A stretch of DNA of 13,186 nt from JBQTIP01 sp052388025 (GTDB lineage: Bacteria > Actinomycetota > UBA4738 > HRBIN12): the NCBI GenBank assembly GCA_052388025.1, contig JBQTIP010000241.1, positions 1-13,186 on the forward strand, in the 5' to 3' direction. A program made the translations under genes and the position numbers. The notes under the pieces are model-generated. The model made no database searches and had not been told where the DNA came from. It worked only from the letters and a program-made list of their open reading frames with translations. Below, piece after piece: positions 1 through 6,037 of the stretch (the first letter of the stretch is position 1; every line of letters starts with the position of its first letter).

Positions 1-342
1 CGCGTACCCCGCCTGCACCTCCAGGCCCGCTTCCCGAAGCGAGCGGGCCATGCGGCGAACCGAGGGGGTCCTCTGCCAGGCCCAGCGATGATGCACCAAC
101 AAGCGCAACAGGGCCCGTCGCAACACCCGGTCCCAGAGGACCAGCACCGTGTCGCCCGGAGCGACGCCTCGGACCGCCTGGCGAAGCGCGAAGGCCCACG
201 GCCTCGACGGGTCGGGAAGGACCAGGACCCGGGTGTCCTCCCCCACCCCGGCGAGACCGCCGCGTGCGCGGACCAGGAGGCGCAGCACCGGGTGGAGGAG
301 GACCTCCTCCGCCTCGGAGCGTTCGCGCTTCTGCTCGGTCAT
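1..342 (-). CDS. Unrecognised protein, N-terminal part; gene runs off the left edge
   Basis: A minus-strand frame starts with ATG at 342 (protein begins MTEQKRERSEAEEVLLHPVL) and stays open for 114 codons to the window edge, so the C-terminus is missing. Third codon positions are mostly G or C, as in the real genes here, which supports coding. The visible part has an acidic/basic N-terminal helix, a hydrophobic strand (VLVLPDPSRPWAF), a second strand (DTVLVLWDR), then arginine-rich helices with a patch LVHHRWAWQR. I do not recognise the family. The alternating strands and helices would fit a Rossmann-like fold, such as a methyltransferase or a sugar-pathway enzyme, but no diagnostic motif is visible. 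The ATG overlaps the stop of the transposase remnant (ATGA) and has no clear ribosome binding site, so the true start may have been altered by the insertion. The frame is also open further upstream through the transposase scar. Confidence 0.42.
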   Translation of the reverse strand, partial: MTEQKRERSEAEEVLLHPVLRLLVRARGGLAGVGEDTRVLVLPDPSRPWAFALRQAVRGVAPGDTVLVLWDRVLRRALLRLLVHHRWAWQRTPSVRRMARSLREAGLEVQAGYA

Positions 343-371
343 CGATGGTCGGCCCGCGGCCAGCAGCGCAC

Positions 372-626
372 CACCCGGGACCGGCGGGCCGACTCCCGAT
401 CGGAGGTCCCGTCCTTGGTGGCGAGCAGCAGGGCCCGCATCATCACCGAGGGGGGATTGAGGGCGCCCGACGCCTCGGGCGTACATCGAAGCGAAGGGCT
501 CGTCGGAGATGACCTCGTCCCCATGGCGAGCGAGCTTCTCGTAGAACGATTCCTTGGTAACGAGATGCCCGTACAGCTCGGAGGGCTCGAGGAGCTGCCT
601 TGTGGGTTCACGCGACCAAGCACCAT
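372..626 (-). pseudogene. IS1182-like transposase, N-terminal remnant with two frameshifts
   Basis: Three pieces in two alternating frames read as the start of one transposase. ATG at 626 gives MVLGRVNPQ. After a frame change near 598-602 comes RQLLEPSELYGHLV and FYEKLARHGDEVISDEPF. After a second change near 456-461 comes PPSVMMRALLLATKDGTSDR, then ESARRSRV. From memory this is the conserved N-terminal region (DUF772 type) of IS1182-family transposases, normally about 450-500 residues; only about 85 are left. The DDE catalytic domain is absent, so it cannot encode an active enzyme. Homology ends near 372, and the frame then runs 11 more codons to a TGA at 339-341 that overlaps the next ATG. 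The first break looks like a one-base loss; the second could be a one-base gain or a two-base loss. Confidence 0.75.
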
Positions 627-636
627 GAGCTCCGTA

Positions 637-662
637 GGAGATTTACAGTCGTGTAATTCTCC
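637..662. repeat. Inverted repeat (hairpin), 11-base arms
   Basis: Arms at 637-647 (GGAGATTTACA) and 652-662 (TGTAATTCTCC) pair at 10 of 11 positions around the loop GTCG; the single mismatch is T:T at 642/657. The stem is AT-rich for this genome. It lies 10 bases upstream of the transposase-remnant ATG and 63 bases past the epimerase stop. It could be a structure near the end of the insertion sequence that limits read-through translation of the transposase. It could also be a weak terminator for the long minus-strand operon, although no T-run follows. The rest of 629-725 holds nothing else I can identify. Confidence 0.5.
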
Positions 663-725
663 CCCAACCGACCGTCGATCGCGAGCAGACTCGGTGACTG
701 ATCGGCCGACTTTCTGCCCACTGAC

Positions 726-1670
726 CTAGATCCCCTTGAGGTAGGCCACGGTCTCGCCAACCCCGTCCTCCAGGTGGGTCCAGGGTCGCCAACCCAGCAC
801 CTCGGACGCGAGCGCGATGTCGAGGGCGCTCCGGCGGAGCTCCCCCGCCGGGAGCGGTCCGGTGGCGGGCTGTCCCGCGAAGCCGGTGATGTCGGCCAGC
901 ATCCTGTACAGGGCGTTCACCGACGTCTCCAGGCCGGTGCCGATGTTGATCAGGCGCCCCGAGCCCCGTTCCAGCGCCAGCGCGAAGGCGTGCACGACAT
1001 CGTCCACGAACACGTAGTCGCGCGTCTGGTTTCCGTCGCCGAAGATCGTGGGAGTCTCACCGGCCAGCATCTTCGAGGTGAAGATGGCCACCACGCCGGC
1101 CTCGCCGACCGGGTCCTGTCTCGGCCCGTAGACGTTGGCGAGCGCGAGCGCGCTGAAGTCGAGGCCCCGGTAACGCTGGTAGAAGCCCAGGTAGTCCAGG
1201 GCGACCTTCTTGCTTACCCCGTAGGGTGAGAGCGGATGCGACCCGGCTGCGGCGGTCTCCTTCACCGGGACCTTCCTAGGCTCTCCGTAGATCGTGCCGC
1301 CGGATGACGCAAACACCACCTTGCGGACGCCGGTCCTGGCGGAGCACTCGAGGACGTTCAGCAAGCCCATGATGTTCACGCTGGCGTCATGCGCGGGATC
1401 CTCGAGCGACGGCCGCACCCCAGCCTGAGCGGCGAGGTGCATCACGACCTCCGGCCGGTGCCGCTCGAACAGGGAAAGGAGGCCCTCGGCGCGGATGTCC
1501 ATGTTGAAGAACGTGAACTCCTTGCCGTACGCGCGAGCCTCGCCTAGGTTCGCGATGCGACCGATGGTCAGGTCGTCGACGGCGATCACTCGGTGGCTCT
1601 CGGCGAGCAGGCGATCGGAGAGGTGGGATCCTATGAAGCCCGCGCCGCCGGTCACGATGATCGACGTCAC
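726..1670 (-). CDS. NAD-dependent epimerase/dehydratase (UDP-glucose 4-epimerase-like, extended SDR)
   Basis: A 314-residue extended short-chain dehydrogenase/reductase, cytoplasmic, probably acting on a nucleotide sugar. Seen: dinucleotide-binding motif TGGAGFIGS at residues 7-15, acidic VDD after the second strand (binding the NAD ribose), HLAAQAGVR, the active-site segment ASSGGTIYGE near 121-130, catalytic Tyr150-x-x-x-Lys154 in PYGVSKK, NVYGPRQ, and TRDYVFVDDV in the substrate domain. Length is usual for GalE-like or dTDP-glucose dehydratase-like enzymes. The start chosen is GTG at 1670, which gives the normal N-terminus (VTSIIVTGGAG) and overlaps the tsaD stop as GTGA; a 27-residue upstream extension is overlapping tsaD sequence. 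It is the last gene of the cluster, before the insertion-sequence scar. The substrate cannot be told from sequence; UDP-glucose or UDP-GlcNAc epimerisation are the main options. Confidence 0.88.
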   Translation of the reverse strand: MTSIIVTGGAGFIGSHLSDRLLAESHRVIAVDDLTIGRIANLGEARAYGKEFTFFNMDIRAEGLLSLFERHRPEVVMHLAAQAGVRPSLEDPAHDASVNIMGLLNVLECSARTGVRKVVFASSGGTIYGEPRKVPVKETAAAGSHPLSPYGVSKKVALDYLGFYQRYRGLDFSALALANVYGPRQDPVGEAGVVAIFTSKMLAGETPTIFGDGNQTRDYVFVDDVVHAFALALERGSGRLINIGTGLETSVNALYRMLADITGFAGQPATGPLPAGELRRSALDIALASEVLGWRPWTHLEDGVGETVAYLKGI

Positions 1671-2674
1671 GAGGCCAGCCCCAGGCTCGGGTCCACCCCG
1701 ATGTCGAAGCTCGTGCGCTCGCCCAGCGACAGACGCGAGGCCCCCGCGCACGCGATCATGGCGGCGTTGTCCGTACAGAGCGCGGGCGGGGGGAACAGCA
1801 CGCGCAGCCCCGCCTCCTCCCCATCCGCCAGCATCCGCTCGCGAAGCCGGGTGTTGGCGACGACGCCGCCGCCGAGCAGGATGGTCCCGACCTCACGCTC
1901 GCGGGCGGCTGCGAGGGTCTTTCGGACCTGCACGTCCACGACGGCTTCCTGGAACGAAGCGGCGAGATCGGCCATATCGACCCCGCGTCCGGCCGCTCGC
2001 TCCCCTTTCAAATGGCGGAGCACGGCGGTCTTCAGGCCGGAGAGGGAGAAATCGTAGTCGCCGGAGCTCTCCATCGCGCGCGGGAACCGGATCGCGCCGG
2101 GGTCGCCCTCACGAGCCAGACGATCGACCTCCGGGCCGCCGGGAAAGCCGAGGCCCATGAGGCGCGCGACCTTGTCGAATGCCTCCCCCGCCGCATCATC
2201 CAGCGTCTGCCCGATTACGTCGTACCGGTGCGCCTCGGGCATGTAGACGAGCATCGTGTGACCTCCGGAGACGACCAGGCAGACGTACGGCGGCTCCGGC
2301 GGCCCGTGCTCGAGGAAATTCGCGTGGATGTGACCCTCGAGGTGGTTCACGCCGATGAGATCGGCGCCCGTGGCCAGCGCGACGGCTTTCGCGGCCGCGA
2401 GCCCTACGAGCAGCGCTCCAACCAGGCCGGGGCCCACCGTGACCGCCACGCAGTCCACGTCGCCGAACCGGATGCCCGCCTGCTCGAGCGCCTCATCCAT
2501 CAGCGGATTGAGTGCCTCCAAGTGGGCCCGCGAGGCGAGCTCGGGTACGACGCCGCCGAACCTCCGGTGGAGATCTACCTGGCTCGCGATGAGGTTGGAC
2601 AACACGATGCGGCCGTCTTCCACGACCGCCACTGCGGTCTCGTCGCAGGACGTCTCGATCCCGAGGACCTTCAC
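1667..2674 (-). CDS. tsaD: tRNA N6-adenosine threonylcarbamoyltransferase TsaD
   Basis: Transfers the threonylcarbamoyl group from threonylcarbamoyl-AMP to A37 of ANN-decoding tRNAs (t6A), in the cytoplasm, as part of the TsaBDE machinery. The 335 residues match the family length. Seen: N-terminal ASKHA signature GIETSCDETAVAV (5-17); metal-binding His111 and His115 in NHLEGHIHANFL; LVVSGGHT (133-140); DDAAGEAFDKVARL (159-172); GFPGGPEVD (176-184); YDFSLSGLKTAVL (207-219); GGGVVANTRLR (268-278); and CTDNAAMIA with metal ligand Asp302. All key residues are present. It starts with GTG at 2674, ten bases after the rimI stop, with no obvious Shine-Dalgarno, so it probably relies on coupling. Its stop overlaps the epimerase start. 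TsaC, which makes the activated substrate, is not in the window. Confidence 0.97.
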   Translation of the reverse strand: MKVLGIETSCDETAVAVVEDGRIVLSNLIASQVDLHRRFGGVVPELASRAHLEALNPLMDEALEQAGIRFGDVDCVAVTVGPGLVGALLVGLAAAKAVALATGADLIGVNHLEGHIHANFLEHGPPEPPYVCLVVSGGHTMLVYMPEAHRYDVIGQTLDDAAGEAFDKVARLMGLGFPGGPEVDRLAREGDPGAIRFPRAMESSGDYDFSLSGLKTAVLRHLKGERAAGRGVDMADLAASFQEAVVDVQVRKTLAAAREREVGTILLGGGVVANTRLRERMLADGEEAGLRVLFPPPALCTDNAAMIACAGASRLSLGERTSFDIGVDPSLGLAS

Positions 2675-2684
2675 GCGGACGGGC

Positions 2685-3233
2685 TCACGGGCGGATGCTC
2701 TCCGGCAGAGCGAACATCACCCTCCGGAGGAGCTGCCCGAACTCCGGTGCGCGGATCCCGTCGACCCACATGATCAGGGCGTCCTCGCCGATCTCCTGGT
2801 AGTAGTTCTTCCGCACGCCGACCGGGCGAAACCCGAAACTCCCGTACAGACGCTGGGCACCCCAATTCGACACCCGAACCTCCAACGAGACGGCCTGGGC
2901 GCCCAGGTCGATGGCCGATAGGAGCAGATCGTGCAGGAGTCGCGTTCCGATCTTCTGACGATGATGCATCGGGTCCACCGCGATGTTGGTGATGTGCGCC
3001 TCGTCCCCGTAGCAGATCAGACCGCCGTACCCGACCACCCCGCCGCCCCGTCGCGCCACGAGGTAGCAGCGGTTGCTCGACTCCGTCATCTCGGAGAGGA
3101 ACAGGTTGGGGCTCCAGGGCCGCGGGTACACCAGGCGCTCGATCGCCATGACGCCGCGGAGGTGCCGCCGGCGCATCCGAGTCACATCGAGCCTAGGCGC
3201 CTCTGGCTCGCTGATCCCAAGCGATCTCCGCAT
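2685..3233 (-). CDS. rimI: Ribosomal-protein-S18-alanine N-acetyltransferase family (RimI, GNAT)
   Basis: A GNAT acetyltransferase of 182 residues that transfers acetyl from acetyl-CoA to protein N-termini; S18 is the classical substrate in enteric bacteria, and actinobacterial RimI may be broader. Seen: RRRHLRGVMAIERLVYPRPW (21-40), the core strand HITNIAVDP (80-88), the acetyl-CoA pyrophosphate loop RQKIGT (92-97), SLEVRVSNWGAQRLYGSFGF (116-135), and a Tyr pair in KNYYQE. A C-terminal tail of about 22 residues (161-182) goes beyond the usual end. I chose ATG at 3233 because a good Shine-Dalgarno (GAGGAAG) lies about 5 bases upstream, although this overlaps tsaB by 41 bases. A GTG at 3185 would remove the overlap but has no such site. 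The position between tsaB and tsaD is the standard actinobacterial order. Confidence 0.93.
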   Translation of the reverse strand: MRRSLGISEPEAPRLDVTRMRRRHLRGVMAIERLVYPRPWSPNLFLSEMTESSNRCYLVARRGGGVVGYGGLICYGDEAHITNIAVDPMHHRQKIGTRLLHDLLLSAIDLGAQAVSLEVRVSNWGAQRLYGSFGFRPVGVRKNYYQEIGEDALIMWVDGIRAPEFGQLLRRVMFALPESIRP

Positions 3234-3894
3234 CCGACTTCCTCAGGTAGAGCGGCACGACCTCGTACGCCCTATCGGACTCCTCGCGGATGAAGCGCGG
3301 CACGGAGAGCTCGACCAGAGCCGAAGCGTGCGGATGTGCGTACGCCGATGACGCGAACTCTACCTTGCCCCTCACCTCCTCGAGCTGCGACCGGTACAGG
3401 ATGGCACAGTTGCCGACCAACAGCAAGTCGCCGCCCAGAGCCTCCAGCTCAGCGGCGAGACGCCCTGGCGAGCCGACCGTGTACTCGCTCTCTCTGACGA
3501 CGCCGCCCGGCACGCTCCGGTACGCCGCGTAGAACACCTCCCCGCGGCGGGCGTCGATGACGGCGGCGATCGCCCTCCGCGTGTGCCGGACGGAGAAGGC
3601 GAGCACGTCGAGCGACACGAGGCCCACGATCGGGACGCCGAGAACCTGGGCGAGGGTCTTTCCCGTCTCGACCCCCACCCGGAGCCCGGTGAACAGGCCA
3701 GGGCCGATACCGACGGCGACACCCCCCGCGCGCGACAGATCGAGCCCCGTCCACCGAAGAAGGCGCTCGAGCGCCGGGATCACCACCTCCTGGTGCGCCC
3801 TACCGGAGAGCATCACCTGTCCGAGGATCTCCCGCTCGTTCCCGATCGCCACGGACGACTGGGGTGTAGAGGTCTCGATCCCGAGGACGATCAT
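3193..3894 (-). CDS. tsaB: tRNA threonylcarbamoyladenosine biosynthesis protein TsaB
   Basis: The 233-residue ASKHA-fold partner of TsaD; it is not itself catalytic but scaffolds TsaD and TsaE in t6A synthesis. Seen: N-terminal MIVLGIETSTPQSSVAIG, the dimer-interface region GRAHQEVVIPALERLL, the family hallmark GIGPGLFTGLRVGVETGKTL (usually GPGSFTGLR, here Leu for Ser), the strand IAAVIDARRGEVFYAAY, and the C-terminal PLYLRKSDAEIAW typical of actinobacterial TsaB. The start is ATG at 3894, whose ATGA overlaps the tsaE stop; a 15-residue upstream extension is not part of the family and lies in tsaE. GGTGGA about 10 bases upstream is a weak ribosome binding site. The 3' end overlaps rimI by 41 bases. 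Confidence 0.95.
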   Translation of the reverse strand: MIVLGIETSTPQSSVAIGNEREILGQVMLSGRAHQEVVIPALERLLRWTGLDLSRAGGVAVGIGPGLFTGLRVGVETGKTLAQVLGVPIVGLVSLDVLAFSVRHTRRAIAAVIDARRGEVFYAAYRSVPGGVVRESEYTVGSPGRLAAELEALGGDLLLVGNCAILYRSQLEEVRGKVEFASSAYAHPHASALVELSVPRFIREESDRAYEVVPLYLRKSDAEIAWDQRARGA

Positions 3895-4379
3895 GGGCCG
3901 ATCCACCAGGGATAGAGGATGCGCTCGAGTCGCTCCCACCGCGCCGACCAGGACGGACCGGCGCCGGCGATCACGACCCGGCGGGCGTCATCGACTTCCG
4001 TCGAGGTCAGCTCGATCGTGAGATGGCCGACGGGGAGCAGCGCCTCGATGGCGTCGCCCCATTCCACGAAGACGACGCCGCCGTCATCGATCATCTCCTC
4101 GAGGCCGAGGTCGAGGACGTCCTGTACACGGTCGAGGCGATACACGTCCACGTGGAAGAGCGGTACAGGTCCTGGATGCTCCCGTACGAGGGTGAACGTC
4201 GGAGAGGCGACATGCCCGGCCACGCCGAGCCCCCGGGCGGCGCCCTGGACCAGTGTCGTCTTCCCCGCCCCGAGCTCGCCGGTCAACGCGATCGCGTCGC
4301 CCGGCCGCAGTAGCGATGCGACGGCCTCCCCCACCCCTCGCGTGTCTTCCGGGGTCTCGCTCCGCAGCTCGATGCGCAT
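3891..4379 (-). CDS. tsaE: tRNA threonylcarbamoyladenosine biosynthesis ATPase TsaE
   Basis: A 162-residue P-loop ATPase of the TsaBDE complex; ATP turnover drives the t6A cycle. Seen: Walker A GELGAGKTT (34-42), switch segment SPTFTLVREH (59-68), Walker B-like FHVDVYRL (75-82, Asp78), and the family's EWGDAIEALLP (106-116), followed by a tryptophan-rich tail (SWSARWERLERILYPWW). The start is ATG at 4379, sharing one base with the UDG stop (TGATG). The same frame extends 99 residues upstream, but that part is arginine/proline-rich shadow of the UDG gene. tsaB follows with a 4-base overlap. The usual actinobacterial neighbour upstream is alr or the hydrolase; here a UDG and a peptidase lie between. 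Confidence 0.95.
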   Translation of the reverse strand: MRIELRSETPEDTRGVGEAVASLLRPGDAIALTGELGAGKTTLVQGAARGLGVAGHVASPTFTLVREHPGPVPLFHVDVYRLDRVQDVLDLGLEEMIDDGGVVFVEWGDAIEALLPVGHLTIELTSTEVDDARRVVIAGAGPSWSARWERLERILYPWWIGP

Positions 4380-6037
4380 CAGAACAGGCCGAGCTGCTCC
4401 TCGACCGGCTCCGGCAGCTCGGCGAGCGCCGCCCGGATCGCCTGGAAGTCCGTGCGGAGGGCCGTCATCTGCGAGGAGGCCTCGCCGCCTCCGTGGAGCA
4501 CTGCGGCGGGATGGAACGTCGGGATCACGGTCCGACCCCGCCACGTGAACCGCTGCCCCCGAACCCGGCTGATGGAGGCCGGCCGGTCGAGGACGAACCG
4601 CGTGGCGAAGTTCCCCAGCGTCACGATGATGCGCGGCTCGATGAGGGCGACCTGCTCGAGGAGGTAGGGCGTGCAAGCCTCGATCTCGTCCGGCAGGGGA
4701 TCGCGGTTGCCGGGAGGCCGGCAGTTGTGCACGACGCCACCGGCGGTGACGAAGTTGTGCGTCTCCTCGACGTCGATGCAGAAGAACGTCGTGTCCGTAC
4801 GGGGTCGGTCCGTCACGTCCTCCACCTCGACCTCGTCGTACAGCACTACGGGCGGTCCCGGACGCAACCGATCCGGATCGTACGGAACGCGAACGGCGAC
4901 CGCCGGGTTGAGCTTGTAGCGCATGGACGGTGGAACGAACGGTGCGATCAGCTCCGAGAGCCGTTCCGTCGTCGCCACGTCGAAGTACAGCCGTCCGCGA
5001 GAAGCCTTAGCGGGCAGGTCGAGACGGGCGAGCGCCTGGAGAAGGATCGGCAGGTCCGTCTCGAGGAAGCCGACCGTCGCGATCTCGGCGAGCGGTCGTC
5101 GCCCCGACCGGATCCGCGTGTAGCCATCGTCCATGAACCAGACGGCCAGCATCCGAGGGCTCAGCCGCTCCGCCATCCAGGGGGGAACACGCTTCTTCGG
5201 TGCGTAGAAGTCGGAGCGGAGGATCCCGAGGGCCCGATGCGCGAGGGTTCTCACATGCACGGTTCGATAGACTCTCTCTCCCCCGACGGCCGCCGCCACC
5301 AAGTACACGTCCACTCGAGGGTCCAGCTCCGCGAGGAACTTGGCCTTGAAAGATGCGTACTCAGCCTGTCGCTCGGAGTGAGCGAAGGAGAGGTGCGCGC
5401 TCCTCGCGCTCAGATGGCCGTCACCCAGCAGGGTGCCGCACACGACGTCATACGCAACATCGCTCAACCCTTGCCCGGTGGCGATGCGGTCGTCCGACCG
5501 GAGCTCCTGGACCGGCACGTACCCGCGCCGGGTGAACACCGGGTGGTCGCCGGTCAGCTCGACGCTGACCCGGTCCGAGCCCGCCCGCTTGGCCGACCGG
5601 TAGGTCAGGCGGAACACGCGTCGGCCGGCGAGCGGAGACTCGTGCCAACGGATCACACGCCGGGACACGAGCCGCCCGTCACCATCCACCGACATCACGA
5701 GGCCGTCGTACCGGGAGCGAACGAGCCGCCCGATCCGCTCCCACGAGCCATCACCGAGTTGAACCGGCGCGTTGTACCTCAAGCACTTTATGACGTTCGC
5801 GATGTAGACGTCCTCGCGACGAATGCCGACCTCCTCGAGCATCCGGTTCAGCAGCTGGCCGGCGGCGCCGACGAAGGGCTCGCCCTGCTTGTCCTCGTGG
5901 TAGCCCGGACCTTCACCGATGAACATGAGGTCGGCGTTGGGGCTGCCGGTGCCGTACACGACCTGCGTCCTGCCCTGCGATAGGCGGCATTTGACGCAGG
6001 TCGACGCCTCCAGCGCGGCTTCCTGCAGCGTCCTCAT
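4379..6037 (-). CDS. udg: Type-4 uracil-DNA glycosylase (4Fe-4S) interrupted in frame by an intein
   Basis: A 552-residue precursor. Removing residues 85-438 leaves a 198-residue family-4 UDG, the normal length for this Fe-S enzyme that excises uracil from DNA. N-extein (5786-6037): Fe-S ligands Cys14 and Cys17 (CVKC), active-site motif GEGPGYHEDKQGEPFVG (41-57), then YIANVIK. C-extein (4379-4723): CRPPGNRDPLPDE with Fe-S ligand Cys439, EACTPYL with ligand Cys455 (85 and 101 after splicing), TLGNFATRF, and the uracil-binding/catalytic loop HPAAVLHGGG (His509). The tail EEQLGLF is typical. ATG at 6037 has a strong Shine-Dalgarno (GGGGGAGG, 4 bases away) and overlaps the peptidase stop as ATGA. 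All four cluster cysteines and both active-site motifs are intact, so a spliced product should be active. Confidence 0.95.
   Translation of the reverse strand: MRTLQEAALEASTCVKCRLSQGRTQVVYGTGSPNADLMFIGEGPGYHEDKQGEPFVGAAGQLLNRMLEEVGIRREDVYIANVIKCLRYNAPVQLGDGSWERIGRLVRSRYDGLVMSVDGDGRLVSRRVIRWHESPLAGRRVFRLTYRSAKRAGSDRVSVELTGDHPVFTRRGYVPVQELRSDDRIATGQGLSDVAYDVVCGTLLGDGHLSARSAHLSFAHSERQAEYASFKAKFLAELDPRVDVYLVAAAVGGERVYRTVHVRTLAHRALGILRSDFYAPKKRVPPWMAERLSPRMLAVWFMDDGYTRIRSGRRPLAEIATVGFLETDLPILLQALARLDLPAKASRGRLYFDVATTERLSELIAPFVPPSMRYKLNPAVAVRVPYDPDRLRPGPPVVLYDEVEVEDVTDRPRTDTTFFCIDVEETHNFVTAGGVVHNCRPPGNRDPLPDEIEACTPYLLEQVALIEPRIIVTLGNFATRFVLDRPASISRVRGQRFTWRGRTVIPTFHPAAVLHGGGEASSQMTALRTDFQAIRAALAELPEPVEEQLGLF
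4724..5785 (-). mobile_element. Class 1 intein (354 aa) with LAGLIDADG homing endonuclease, inside the UDG
   Basis: In-frame protein-splicing element covering precursor residues 85-438. Splicing residues seen: Cys85 as intein residue 1 in block A (CLRYNAPVQLGDGSWERIG); block B LTGDHPVF with the T-x-x-H pair Thr162/His165; block F FFCIDVEETHNF; block G VVHN ending His437-Asn438; then Cys439 as C+1. Residues about 191-390 (4868-5467) form the homing endonuclease: first LAGLIDADG helix VCGTLLGDG (Asp206), then LSFAHSERQAEYASFKAKFL, second helix LAVWFMDDG (Asp304), and a family-like HVRTLAHRAL. Both acidic residues are kept and there is no stop or frameshift, so endonuclease activity is plausible. 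The boundaries fit exactly: deleting the element restores ANVIK-CRPPGNRDP, the family's uninterrupted sequence. Splicing itself is inferred. Confidence 0.95.
4868..5467 (-). other. Homing endonuclease domain of the intein (two LAGLIDADG motifs)
   Basis: Precursor residues about 191-390, between the N-terminal (85-190) and C-terminal (391-438) halves of the splicing domain; edges are approximate. The two helices (199-207 and 297-305) each end in an acidic residue plus Gly, the pattern of monomeric, pseudo-symmetric LAGLIDADG enzymes that cut a long asymmetric site. The expected target is an intein-free udg allele spanning the junction AACGTCATAAAG / TGCCGGCCTCCC. Activity and specificity are inferred. 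Confidence 0.85.

Noticed and set aside
88..729. A 213-codon plus-strand frame over the left end
   Set aside because: It runs antisense to the transposase remnant and the edge gene, has low-complexity composition and no motif; the minus-strand reading explains the region.
4724..5785. Lower GC of the intein as evidence of recent transfer
   Set aside because: Hand counts of six 60-base lines gave about 65% in the intein against about 73% in three C-extein lines, but one N-extein line was also about 63%, so the contrast is not clean.
4253..5983. A 576-codon plus-strand frame opposite the UDG and its intein
   Set aside because: It mirrors the GC bias of the real gene, has no recognisable domain, and conflicts with the intact UDG, intein and tsaE reading on the minus strand.
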